Shown: in pieces, positions 21,926 through 33,175 of the stretch
Position numbering within the stretch: the first letter of the stretch is position 1
Layout: the number at the start of each line of letters is the position of its first letter
DNA from: Begonia masoniana
Taxonomy: Eukaryota; Streptophyta; Magnoliopsida; Cucurbitales; Begoniaceae
Direction: 5' to 3'
Length of the DNA stretch: 64,000 bases
Assembly (NCBI GenBank): GCA_022432975.1
Contig: CM039510.1
Location: 28,635,201-28,699,200 of the forward strand
Notes under the pieces: generated by a model
Databases searched by the model: none
What the model was told of the DNA's origin: nothing
Seen by the model: only the letters and a program-made list of their open reading frames with translations
Position numbers and translations under genes: made by a program

Positions 21926-23568
21926 AGGTGGCTTGAGTTCGTCAAAGACTACGATTTTTATATCAAGTACTATCCAGGAAAGGCGAACAAGGTTGCTGAT
22001 GCCTTGAGTAGAGTGCCTTCTGCGAGTCAGCCTTCATTAGTAGCGATGTCGGTTACGCTGCGGTCTGAGATTGAGAGGTTCGACATTGAGATAGTGGCAG
22101 AGTTGTCCAGTATGCTCACCAACATTTCTCTCAGGCCAACTATTCTAGATCGTATACGTGAGGCTCAGCAGAATGATACGGAGTGTGAGGAGCTTCGATC
22201 GAGCATGACATTGGGAGACTCGTCAGATTTCCATTGATCAGAGGATGGTATTCTGAAGTTCAGGCATAGGTGGTACGTGCCTAACAATGAGGATCTGAAG
22301 AAGGATATATTGGCCGAGGCACATTCTTCGGCATATTCTGTGCACCCGGGAAGTACCAAGATGTACCGAGATTTGAAACAACACTTCTGGTGGCCGAACA
22401 TGAAGAGAGAGGTTGCCAGGTACGTTGAGACCTATTTAGTGTGTCAACAGGTGAAGGCAGAGAACCAGAGACCGGCCGGAACGTTATTGCCACTGCCGAT
22501 TCTGGAGTGGAAATGGGAGCAGATCTCCATGGATTTCATTGTGGGGCTCCCGAGGACGACAAAGGGCCATGACGGCATATGAGTTATTGTGGACCGATTG
22601 ACAAAGTCGGCCCACTTCTTATCTGTGAGAATGACATCTTCTATGGATCAGCTCGCAGAGCTCTATGTACAAGAGATTGTGAGATTGCACGGAGTGCCGG
22701 TTTCTATTGTCTCGGATCGAGATCCGAGGTTCACGTCAAAGTTCTGGAAGAGTCTGCACAAAGCTATGGGGACTCAGCTTAATTTCAGCACAGCATTTCA
22801 TCTTCAGACTGATGGTCAGACAGAGAGGACGAATCACATTTTGGAGGATATGCTTAGAGCATGTGTGCTGGAGTTTCAGGGATCGTGGAGCAGGTATTTG
22901 CCACTGATCGAGTTCTCCTATAACAACAGCTTCCAGGCTACCATTGGTATGGCTCCGTATGAAGCCTTATATGGTCAAAAGTGTAGATCTCTACTATATT
23001 GGGACGAGGTTGGTGAGGCCAGCATCGTTGGTCCTTAGATTCTACAGCAGACGGCAGAGAAGATTGCCATTATCCGACAGCGTATAGAGGTAGCTCATAG
23101 CAGACAGAAGAGCTATGCTGACACGAGACGGAGAGAGCTAGATTTCGAAGAAGGTGACGAAGTTTATCTTAAAGTTTCTCCGTTCAAAGGTGTTGCGAGA
23201 TTTGGAAGGAGGGGTAAGCTAAACCCTCGTTATGTGGGGCCCTTTCCTATTCTGAAGAGGGTCGGGAAGTTGGCGTATAGACTGCAGCTTCCGGCTTCTA
23301 TGGAGGGTATCCACGATGTATTCCACGTATCTATGCTTCGGAGATGTCTACGTGACCCATCACATGCCGTGGAAGCGACAGAGATCGAGGTACAGCCTTC
23401 CTTGACGTACGAAGAGGGGCCGGGCGTATTTTGGAGACTACCATCAAGGTATTGCGCAACAAAGAGATTCCGCTAGTCAAAGTTTTGTGGCGGAACCACG
23501 AGGTGGAAAAGGCTACGTGGGAGCGACAGCAGGATATGATGACTAGATATCCTGAGTTATTTGTATAG
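21926..23568 (+). pseudogene. pol: RE3 gag-pol, 3' part: RNase H end, integrase, chromodomain
   Basis: The frame resumes after RE4 with [19 protein letters not shown]. It continues through the integrase zinc finger ([13 protein letters not shown]), core (ISMDFIVGLP, VSDRDPRF, DGQTERT) and a chromodomain-like end (VLWRNHEVEKATWER), with TAG at 23566-23568. Damage: TGA at 22235-22237, TGA at 22580-22582 (at a Trp of the integrase core), TAG at 23036-23038, and an apparent one-base loss near 23420 that shifts the last 150 bases. The first Cys of the usual CxxC-containing integrase finger reads Tyr. Confidence 0.9.
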
Positions 23569-23608
23569 TTAAATTTTGTGGACAAAATTCTAAATAAGGT
23601 GGGTAGAA

Positions 23609-26107
23609 TGTAATATCCGGCCTGTACGGAATTTTATATTATAATATATATTGAAATATACATTGGCATTTTTATGAATATGTCAAATCAAGCTTTTTTT
23701 ACGAAAAGGAAGCGTCATTAGAACCCTAACGAATAATAGAAATTTTAAGGAATTTACAGGAATTTTCGGAGTAATAACACTATATTCTGAGTAATTAAGC
23801 TTCTCGTAATATAAATAACGTTTTAGTAAAAATAGTAAACGGGGTCCGATTTACGAACGGACAGTTTTAATAAATCCCAAATAATGAGTTGGACTTATTG
23901 GTGAAGTAAGGAAGTTTGGAGAAACCGAATAGCTAGTAAATTGAAGAAAAGAAGGACGAAACTGATATAAAAACAATGCAAGGGCAAAACGGTAAATTGC
24001 CAAGTCAAAATTTATTAATAAAAGTTCTTCTTCTTCTTCCTTCGCCATCTTCACGCCTGAAACCCTTCCTCACGATTTCTCTCTACCATCGACGCTTCCT
24101 CCATTCCGACCTCCGATTCGTGTTCCGTTCGTTCCGTTTTCTTCGTGCTTTCTCCTCCAATCGACGCTCTAGGTATGAATCTATAGTTTTAGAACGTTTA
24201 TTTCGAGTTTTATGGAGTTTGAACAATTAGGGTTTCGTTAGGTTTCGTTTAAAAGTCGAGATTTAGGGCTCGAAATTGATAGATTGTTATAGTTTACGAA
24301 CGTATTGCACGTATTAAGCGTTATTGGAAGAAGTTAGGACGATTTAGGAGAAATGTTAAATTTGTAAATTTTGAGTTTTCGAAAAACTCGTAAATTGGCT
24401 TTCGGGGTATCGAGCGTAGATTAATGGATTTAATGCCTCGATAAGTTAAGTTGGAACGTTACGAAATTCCTTAGTTAAGGTTTTATAAATTTAGACGATC
24501 GATAGCTTAAATTAGTTTTAACGTCGATATTGTGTTTTGCTTCAGACAAACAACGCTCGTGGACGGAGCTTGAGCTGCTTTGGACACGAGGTAAGTTCTC
24601 GTGATTCTTTTCTGGCCGATTGGCCTACACCGTACATCGAAGTCGTTTCGAGGAGTTTGGTGACGCACTAGTTTATATTGCTTTGGTTGGGTATTTAGGT
24701 TTAATTGTTTTGTAGTTTATGTTTTACCGTATTGATGGTATGTATGCTGAGTGTTTAAATTATGTTATGAACTGTTCATGCATCACGTGTTTTAAAGAAA
24801 GAGCATAAAAATGAATTTCTACACGATGTTTTTAAGAAAATGGTAATGCGGCCTGGAGAGGGGCTATTGATCTATTGTGTAGGCACAAAGGGGTCTGTCA
24901 CAATACCGCATTTAACACATACTCATACAGTTATAGGTCACGCGAGATAGAGCTCAGGCACGGCTGTACGTGTTGTAAGCGTGTACCACCCTCTTCTAGC
25001 TGGAAAGAGTAGTCCGACCGCTGGATGTGCTCTCTCTGATTAGGAGGCTGAGATCTCGGTGACACCCACAGAGTAAAGAAAATGCTGCATGATTTCTGAA
25101 CTCACACGCATAGCATATAGTTGCATTTTTTAGGGCTTGCTGAGATTTTTATCTCATAGTGTATTGTATGGTGTAGGTGATTACGAGGATACAGGTGAGG
25201 ATGAGATTCCTCCTCCTGAGGCATGAGTCCAGTTGACGAGGGATGGCTGCGATGGTGTGCTGGCGCAGTCGAGGCTTACCGACCCGTGGGGACAGTATGT
25301 ATAGATTTTGAGGGTTTGGGACATTTTGGGCTGATGTTTGTATAGAAATATTTTAGGTTGTTTGATTCTGGATAGTTGATAGGTATATATGTATATGTTG
25401 ATGTTTTGGAAAATGTTTTATAATGGTTTGAAAAGTCTTTCATTGAATGTATTTTGGAACTGCGTGGTGATTGAAAACAGGAGGATTTGTTTAGGTTTTA
25501 AACGTATCCATGCAGTTCGTTTTCATGAAAATGTTCTTAGTTTTAAAATGTGTTTCGAGTCGTTTATTGGGTGAACGGTGAAGTGTGAAAAGAATGAGGA
25601 TATGAGAGAGTTTGTGTCGTGATGTTATTGTATGGTTTAGGGTGTAAGAATAAGTTGTATTGTGTAGTTTGCGTAGGAGAAATTGAAAGAAAGAATGAAG
25701 GAAAGGAAACAGGGCAGTGGACTTGGCGAATAGTCGCCAAGCCTGCCAATTGAATCGCCTCCCTCTAGAAAAATCTAGAGGGAGTGGCGATTGCTCGCCA
25801 TAAACTGTGGCGAGCAATCACCACAGGCGACTGCAACCGGTGATTATTCGCCTGTTGCAATCACCTAGGGGCGATTATTCGCCTCTCTATTGTTTTATTT
25901 TTTTAAAATTGTTTTAATTTAATTAATTTAAGTTTTTATTAAATAGTTTTAAGTTTTAATTTGTTGTAAAAAAGTTATAATTCAATTCCGATTTCGATTC
26001 TTGTTTCGATTTCGGTTTAGGTTCCGCTTAGAGTTTATTTAAAGTATAGGGATAAAAAAATATATATATATAGTACGGTAATTGGGTGCAGTATTAGGGT
26101 CGTGACA
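23609..26107 (+). repeat. RE3 3' LTR
   Basis: This LTR is 2499 bp. It matches 13192-15704 with point changes, a 10-bp duplication near 24236 and a shorter hairpin cluster (25730-25885). Confidence 0.93.
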
Positions 26108-26826
26108 TATTGTCTGCATCCACCGATGACGTCATCCATCTTCCGGCTGACGTCATCTCCTTCTACCGATTTCGTTCACTGCCTGCATCCACCGGTGACG
26201 TCATCCATCTTCCGACTGACGTCATCTCCTTCTACCGATTTCGTTCACTGCCTGCATCCACCGGTGACGTCATCCATCTTCCGGCTGACGTCATCTCCTA
26301 CTACCGATTTCGTTTACTGTCTGTTCCTACCGGTGAACTCAATTCTTGTTTATAGTTCACATCCACCGATTAGCACTGTTCATCTTTTGTTATATCTGTA
26401 TCCACCGATAGCTTTTACCTTCTGCCCAGTTTTACTCTTCTCCTTCCGATTATAACTGTACACTTTTGTTTAATTTAATCCACCGAAGCTCTTTTTATAC
26501 TAAGTCTTCCGCTAGCCTGAATTCTTTTAAATTAAGTTCATTCCTGTTTTCCGCTTCACTCGAGAACTCTCTCTCTCTCTCCCTGTAAATGTTTTCTGTT
26601 ACTCACTGTAGTTTCTCCCTCTCTGTAAAGTTACGTTTATAGGGTTTGCGATGACAGTGCATGTTTCCTGTCATTCGATTCTGTTTCTTTGTAAATATTT
26701 TAAAAGTATAATGTCCACTGTTTTGACCGATCTGTTCAAAGAAAATAGTCACTGTTTTTCGTTATCTGTCCCGAAGTGATGGCTCTGATCCCGGACCCCG
26801 ATCGGGTTCGGTTTTGGGTCGTCACA
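26108..26826 (+). repeat. RE1 3' LTR, piece 3, with three 69-bp TGACGTCA units
   Basis: This is the end of the RE1 LTR. Three 69-bp tandem units start at 26116, 26185 and 26254, each with two TGACGTCA octamers. The LTR closes with a GC-rich palindromic stretch (CCCGGACCCCGATCGGG) and GGGTCGTCACA at 26826. The frames 26102-26455 and 26110-26355 are read-through of the repeat. Confidence 0.87.
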
Positions 26827-27718
26827 GTCACCCAACCTGGAATTGGTCTCGCCGAAGCACTTTTAACTTCGGAGTTCTTATGGGATCCGTTGCCAATTGT
26901 GCTCCAAAACGCATCTTGCTATCTTGGGAGGTATCTCTTACATATGTTTCATTTCCATGTACTTCCCCAAGCGATGTGGTATTGTGACGACCCCACTTTC
27001 AACGACCGAATTCTCCGGCCCAACTCTCTGGGATCCGCGGAGTTTTCGTTGAACCCTCCGGCCCAACCCTCTGGGATCCGAGGAGTTTTAACCCATACTC
27101 CGGCCCCAACCGGGCACATACGTCCTCTGAGAATCCGCGGAGCATGGGTGGTTCCACCACATACGTGTCAAGTCGAGTCATCACAATCACCCCCCCTTGG
27201 GGGCCCAACGTCCTCGTTGGCCACATTTCCGGTTGGGTACAGGCTCTGATACCATTTGTAACGACCCCTTTTCCCAACAAGATATTGTCCGCTCTGGGGA
27301 TTGGGCCGCAGCCCAATATCCTCCCCTCACGGCTTTGTTTGGAGAGAACTTTCCGGAAGGTCACCCAACCTGGAATTGGTCTCGCCGAAGCACTTTTAAC
27401 TTCGGAGTTCTTATGGGATCCGTTGCCAATTGTGCTCCAAAACACGTCTTGCTATCTTGGAAGGGATCTCTTACATATGTTTCATTTCTATGTACTTCCC
27501 CAAGCGATGTGGTATTGTGACGACCCCACTTTCAACGACCGAATCCTCCGGCCCAACCCTCTGGGATCCGCAAAGTTTTCGTTGAACCCTCCGGCCCAAC
27601 CCTTTGGGATCCGCGGAGTTTTAACCCATACTCCGGCCCCAACCGGGCACATACGTCCTCTGAGGATCCGCGGACCATGGGTGGTTCCACCACATACGTG
27701 TCAAGTCGAGTCATCACA
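26827..27718 (-). mobile_element. TRIM element, left LTR truncated by RE1 insertion
   Basis: The right LTR is 27257-27718 (462 bp; TGTAACGACCCC to GTCATCACA on the plus strand). The left LTR is present only as its last 359 bp (26827-27185). The interior is just 71 bp and holds a purine tract on the minus strand (GGGGGGGTGAT) abutting the left LTR and a perfect primer site TGGTATCAGAGCC (minus, 27242-27254) abutting the right LTR. This is the layout of a terminal-repeat retrotransposon in miniature. The left LTR begins exactly where RE1 ends. The frames 26776-27249, 27144-27938 and 26999-27445 are LTR read-through. Confidence 0.85.
27242..27254 (-). other. TRIM primer binding site (initiator tRNA-Met)
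   Basis: The minus strand reads TGGTATCAGAGCC, two bases from the right TRIM LTR. Confidence 0.88.
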
Positions 27719-28890
27719 GAGAATGTTGCGATCAGTCGCCACATTACCAGCGATTAATCGCCACAAACACATAATTGTTAGAAGCTTGTCACAAGAAAAC
27801 AGAGGTTGTGGCAATCAATCGCCACATTTGAGCGATCGTTCGCCTGAAAAGGAGGAGATTTTCACAGAGAAGAGGCGATCGATTATTTCGAGCGAACGAT
27901 CGCCACATGATCTCAATTTGGAAAGTTTACTTAATTAAATCTCCGCCGTTTACTTGAGGAAGGAATTAATCAAAGTCATTGATCTGAGAGGAAAAACTAA
28001 ATAAAATAACCAAAAGCAGCGCCTTCGGAACGGGGATTTTTGGGGAGATTGAGGGAGAGCAGCTAGTCGGCAATTTGGAGAGCTTCGGCAGAGGCGAAGA
28101 TTCGGCGTTCGGCGACTTTGAGAGCAAGAAACAGGAGTCCTCGGCGATTCTGGCGAGCAGCGATTCTGATTCGGCTATTGAGGGTGATTTTAGGCAAGCA
28201 TCAAGAGGCGATTTTTGCAGAACAACAGCGAAGAGAAGTTTTAACATTCAGAATAATTTTCTTTTTTCTTTTCTTTAATATTTATTTATGAAAATCATGA
28301 AAATCATTATTATTATTTATATTTTTATTTCTTTTAGCATGAACTAAACTCTTTCTTCTAGGGCTACGATGTAGCCAGACGATGTTTATTTTCAGTTTCT
28401 TCGTTTAATTATATTTATTGAGTATTTCTTCCAATTTTGTTGGCACATTTAATTTCTGTTCTTAAAGTCTATAAATTTATGGCCAATCTTTACTTGATGT
28501 TTGGGATGTTTTGAGACCGAGAGGTGATAAATATCCGTGCACTAAAATTAATGTCATGAATATACGTAAGCTAGAGATAGTTACGGTATTGGTGTGATCA
28601 CTGTGATTTCTTGGTTTATTTGTATTTGATTAATGCAGGATTTGAGACTGAGAAGTGATAACCCATTAATCAAATAAACTACGCAATGCTCGAGAGAGAT
28701 TGTACTAGAATTTAGTGAAATCGATCATCAACAGAGGAAGAATATTTATGAATATAATTGCGAAGAGCTGAAATAAATAATGTCTTGGTGAAGTCGTAGT
28801 TCCTAGGCTTTTATTAATTTGATTTAATCTCAGTTTATTTGTTTTGCTATTTTAATTTAGTTTATTTTAATTGTTTTAGTCATTTATTTT
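27719..28890. repeat. Old repeat remnant, possible Tat/Ogre-like LTR part
   Basis: No gene is evident. The first 200 bp are packed with GCGAT...ATCGCC palindromes. At 28613-28675 an imperfect hairpin (GTTTATTTG...CATTAATCAAATAAAC) is present. The sequence continues after the solo LTR at 31304-31465, where the text CGTGGGTTCGACACTC and TTGCGACTCGTATACTTACG resembles the 3' end of Tat/Ogre-type Ty3 LTRs. The family assignment is inference from that short resemblance. Confidence 0.4.
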
Positions 28891-31303
28891 TGTGACGACC
28901 CCCGACCAGACCCGATCGGGATCCGGGATCGAAGCCATCACTCCGGGACAGTTAACAGAAAATGGGGACTATTTTTTTAAAAACTTTATACTTTTAAAAC
29001 ATTTACAGAGGGGGAGAAAGTTCTCTGGATTCGAAATCAAACGAGAAAAACAGTTAACAGAATCGGAACGCAAAATGGATGATAGAAGGAAAGCAGGAAG
29101 TGATGAAAACAAAAGTAAATAAACTAGCATAAGGCGTTGACGGAAGAAGCAGGCACCGAGTGGAATCGGTGGATGCAAGAAGAAACGATACCGGAAGATT
29201 TAGGCAGATGGCGTGGCCGAATGATGTGGATGACGTCATCGGCAGATACAGATAGTAAACATAATCGGCAGAAGGTGATGACGTCAGCCGGAAGATGGAT
29301 GACGTCATCGGCAGATACAGATAGTAAACATAATGAGTAGAAGGTGATGACGTCAGCCGGAAGATGGATGACATCACCGGCAGATATAGATAGTAGACGT
29401 AATCGGCAGAAGGTGATGACATCATCGGAAGATAGATGACATCATCGGCAGATATAGGCAGTAGATGGAATCGGAATGTATGATGACGTCATCGGAAGAT
29501 ATGATGACGTCATCGGCAGATATAGGCAGTAAACGGAATCGGCAGGAGGGATAACCTATGACAGAACCACTGTTTGGCGGTGGATGGGAATAAGACAAAA
29601 CATGTACAGTATGTATCGGTAGATGAAGTTTAGAAGTAGTTTTAAAGGCAAAATTTACAACTTTTGATAGGAAAACATATAGACAGAGAGCTTAAAACAG
29701 ACATAGAAGTCCCAGATTTCTCGGACCACATCAAAACATGGATCTGGAACACAACAGAAAACATGACATAAACTTAAGAAAGATCACACTACATGGATAG
29801 CTCTAAAACCAGAAACTATCCATGCACAGACTAACAGAAAATATTCCAAACAAATTTCAGAATACTTCAAAACATAATTCAACTGTCAAATACAGAGGTT
29901 TTAAACATCAATACAGGTTCCATACATCGTTTTACAAACCACAAAGTAGTACAGAACTGGACCTACATTTCAAATATTTTAAAACTTCAAAAGATGGTAC
30001 AATAATGGACATACTTCAGAAAAACACATTCTCACAGGATTAACTCTTGTCTGACTGCAGCAGCCAAACCCCGTGAGCTCGATCCTCCAACTACATCAGC
30101 TCGTCATTTTGAGGCACAGGGTCCTCATCTGGAGTATCCGTACCTACAACAGGGAGTTCATCTATGAGTCTAAAGCTCAATAAGAACATGGAATGCAGTG
30201 TGTATATGCTATGCATGAACATTTTCAAATACATGAACATTACATTACATTACATTTCACTGGACAGGAAGGTATAAGTGGGAAGAGGAGCTGGCGCAAC
30301 AGGAGTACATGCCGCAACAGGACATAACAGGAGTACATACAGGATGCCAGTCCTCGTCCACACTTAACCATACATTTCATTACAGGTTTTATCTTACTTA
30401 ACTTCAAACAGTGTGCAGAAAACATTTTTCATGACTTTCAGAGAAAACGTGTATGCTTGAACATTCATAGACAGGCAACAGAATAATAAGCAGGATATAA
30501 AACAGAACACATTTAACCTAAAACATAACCTATGGTTTAACTACCTAACAGAAATCCCGACAACATAAAACCTAGTACCTCCGTATTGTAGGGCCTTAAG
30601 GGCCAAACCTATACTCATGAACTTACATGTCGCTGCAGAGTTGCTAATCCTGAACGTCTCGGAAATGCTCGAACCTGTACATGCACGTTCAGAAAATAAA
30701 CAAGCTGCAAATGCTAACAAATAAGTTAGAAGAATTTGTTCCAAACTCATTCAAACCCTTAGAAAACAAATCGGTGTGTTTTCATCCAAAAACAGTGAGT
30801 TTTACCAAAGTATCACAATCCTTCACTCCAACCAAAACTCACTTTAAACTTGTCCAAACTTGTTAGCATTTAAAAGATGCTTACCCTAGTAGAAAAACAG
30901 AAAGGAGCCGAGGAGATCGAAGTAGCTTCGATGGCTGATTGACGACGACTGAAAGAGGGAGTAGAGAAGTGAAATGAAGAGGGTTTCACGTAAGAGGAAG
31001 AACTTAGCTTCTTCAACAAGTTGCCAGATGTCACTCAACCATTGACAAACTCCCACCAACCTTAATTTCTCCCCAATTTACCCTTCCATTAATTTCTAAC
31101 CAAATAGTTTTGTTTTGGTTGAACATAATTTGGTTTTCCAATTAAGTTGTGACTTAAATTCTTCGATCCGTTTTCTCCAAAAATCTCCTCTTCTGTAAGG
31201 TATTATAAAACTTCAAATAAAATACGCATTTTATTAATGGCCAATAAATTTCATTTCAACAGTTTAAGGAATAATTACATGGCAAAAAATGCCGGGTGTT
31301 ACA
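28891..31303 (-). mobile_element. Solo LTR of RE1 family (sLTR-a)
   Basis: This is a 2413-bp solo LTR in minus orientation (minus strand TGTAACACCCGGC to GGGGTCGTCACA), with a perfect TSD atttt (28886-28890 and 31304-31308). It holds 69-bp units with about six exact TGACGTCA octamers (29225-29520). No internal region or second LTR is attached, so it arose by LTR-LTR recombination. Confidence 0.92.
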
Positions 31304-31465
31304 ATTTTAACTGCAATTATTAAAAATCATAAAAACGTGTGTTCAATTTAGAATTAAAATTAGTTATTTCGATTATTAATTACAAATCCTCGTGGGTTCG
31401 ACACTCTCTTTATCACTATATTACTTGTTGCGACTCGTATACTTACGAACATATTTTTCACAACA
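31304..31465 (+). repeat. Continuation of the Tat/Ogre-like remnant
   Basis: This is the right part of the sequence that sLTR-a split. It ends TTTTTCACAACA, a plausible LTR terminus. No partner LTR is seen. Confidence 0.4.
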
Positions 31466-31559
31466 GAAGGTTCGACAAGCATAAACCATTTCAGATAAAT
31501 CGTTGCGTGAGAATGTATTGCTCATATTCTGTTTCTTCAACAAACAATTCCTAGAGAAG

Positions 31560-32330
31560 GCTAGGGAAAAAAAAAACAAGTTGAATCTTCGAATATTTAA
31601 CGACAGGACTGAAGGTCTAAAAATAACACAATCCTTCTGTTTGGTCATCTTGTGCTGCAAGTCTTGCTTGCAACGGCCAAAGGAACCATCAGAATTTTTC
31701 TTAAGTCTTAACACCCACTTGATTTTACTGTCAGCAGGAGAGTGAATTAAAGTTCTTGTGAGATTTTTGTGCAGGGCAGTAATCTCTTTTGTCATCGCCA
31801 GAGACCATGATAGACTCTTTAGAGCTTGCTGAAATAGACAGTTTAGAGCTGAGTAGAACTTCTGTCTTCATTGGTGGAAAGGCCATGCATGCTAGACGGA
31901 GTTGGGATAGAGAAGCAGGAATTGCATTTACAGCATAAGATTTGGGTAGAGACGTATGAGAAGCATATTGTGGAGTAATTTTATCTGAGAAAGAGTGTGA
32001 AGATAATGAGATAGACAGGAGAGGCAATAAAGGTAGGGAAGTATGAGATGACGTAGACACTGAAGGTGGATGAGTACAACTTGAGATAGGGAAGGAAAAT
32101 TTGTTGAAGAGCACATAATGGAAAACGTATAGACGTTTTGTTAAAATATGAAGACATGAGTAGCCTTTGTGACCAGAATTGTAACCTAAAAATGCCCTAT
32201 TCAACGGGTAACGTGGTTGAAGTTTGTGACTATTATTCAGTCGAAGAAAAGCAAAACAAGAACATCCAAAATAAAAGATGGTCTTTTGATATGTTATGTA
32301 GTTGACTACAAAGCTCAATTATCCGATCCA
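31560..32330 (-). pseudogene. Ty1/copia pol relic: integrase end to RT start
   Basis: On the minus strand the first part reads LRLNNSHKLQPR, AFLGYNSGHKGYSCLH and FNKFSFPI, the end of a copia integrase (family pattern: FLGY..HKGY). After a serine-rich linker and a frameshift near 31840, the copia RT start appears: ALHKNLTRTLIHSP, KWVLRLKKNSDGS. A further shift follows and the similarity fades by about 31560. No LTRs or zinc finger are visible. It is old, truncated at both ends and out of frame. Confidence 0.72.
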
Positions 32331-32539
32331 CAAAAGCTTCCAAACCATACGATTCTTCATTTTCAATATCGCCCAGGATTGTAGCTTGAGCTGCACATAC
32401 TACTACAGGAAGGCATGAGGAAGACGACTCTGTTACCAAATTAGAGAATAGGAAAAGAAAGAAGCTATTGATCCTTGCGTACGTACACAGTACAATTGCT
32501 GAGTATATAAGGCTACCTGTAAGCATGGCACCAACCATC

Positions 32540-33175
32540 TACAGAAATATTTTTTTACACAACTACTGCCGTGAATATACACGCGTTGAAATATAACCCT
32601 GTGCTAAGACATTTGACGTCAATGTGTAAAGTTGAGATGGCTTAGTCTGGAAAGCTGTGAAGACGTAGATTCGATAGTGAGGACGTGGGTCGTCGAGAAT
32701 TCAACCGTGCAAACAATTTTACCTGTATGTGACTATAAATAACTATAGAGACTTAAATAAAAAAATGTGTCGAATTTTTTTGGTATCCACTCCCTATAGT
32801 TAGTGTTTGACTAGTGTTTTTGTTAGGTAGGTAGAGGTTTATCAAAGAATATTTGTCTTCGATCAAGAATCTTCCAATTGGAGGCGCGCACACAGACAAA
32901 ATACTTGTCGTGAAAATAAAAATCACGAAGTGGAGTTAGAATTCATCTAGAGATTATATCATCGTGGTTATTAGTGATTTTCATTAATGTGTCATTTTCA
33001 TTATTTTATTTCAACATAACTATTTTGGTTTATTTAGTATTTGAGGTTTAATTATTTTAATGCTGCACAAATTCAATGTCAACGTGTTTGAGATTTCAAA
33101 CGTTACATTAAAGTTTTAAGATAAACTTGATTTAGGAAACAGTTTATCAATTATTGCAAGTTAAAAATATGGATT
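32540..33175. other. Unassigned A/T-rich stretch
   Basis: No convincing gene, RNA or repeat structure is seen. It may be the flank or LTR of the copia relic, but I found no matching terminal repeat. Confidence 0.3.

Larger units (their letters stand above)
13192..26107 (+). mobile_element. RE3: complete Ty3/gypsy chromovirus, plus strand, nested in RE1 LTR, carrying RE4
   Basis: LTRs at 13192-15704 and 23609-26107 (2513 and 2499 bp) both run from TGTAATATCCGGCC to GGGTCGTGACA. The perfect 5-bp TSD is tattg (13187-13191 and 26108-26112). A primer binding site TGGTATCAGAGCC is at 15710-15722, and a purine-rich tract (AAGGTGGGTAGAA) ends at 23608. The interior is a single gag-pol frame split by RE4. 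Without RE4 the element is about 9.7 kb. LTR differences include a deletion in the hairpin cluster, so RE3 is older than RE5. Confidence 0.95.
1..26826 (+). mobile_element. RE1: Ty3/gypsy chromovirus, 5' part outside window, 3' LTR cut by RE2 and RE3
   Basis: This is the outer retrotransposon of the nest. Internal pol sequence runs from position 1 to 2928. It is followed by a purine-rich tract (about 2956-2968) and a 3' LTR that begins TGTAACACCCGGC at 2969. The LTR exists in three pieces, 2969-3213, 11543-13191 and 26108-26826, and ends GGGTCGTCACA. Its start and end match the solo LTRs at 28891, 33176, 35146, 40794, 55314 and 59800, which is why the pieces can be joined by inspection. The right end lands inside a TRIM LTR; the predicted TSD is gtcac (26827-26831), but the left end is off-window and cannot be tested. 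Assignment to the Tekay/Del chromovirus lineage rests on the chromodomain-like end and the LTR leader, and is inference. Confidence 0.85.

Noticed and set aside
26776..27938. Open frames of 157 and 264 codons
   Set aside because: Both lie over the TRIM LTRs and repeat each other because the LTR is duplicated; no domain is recognisable.
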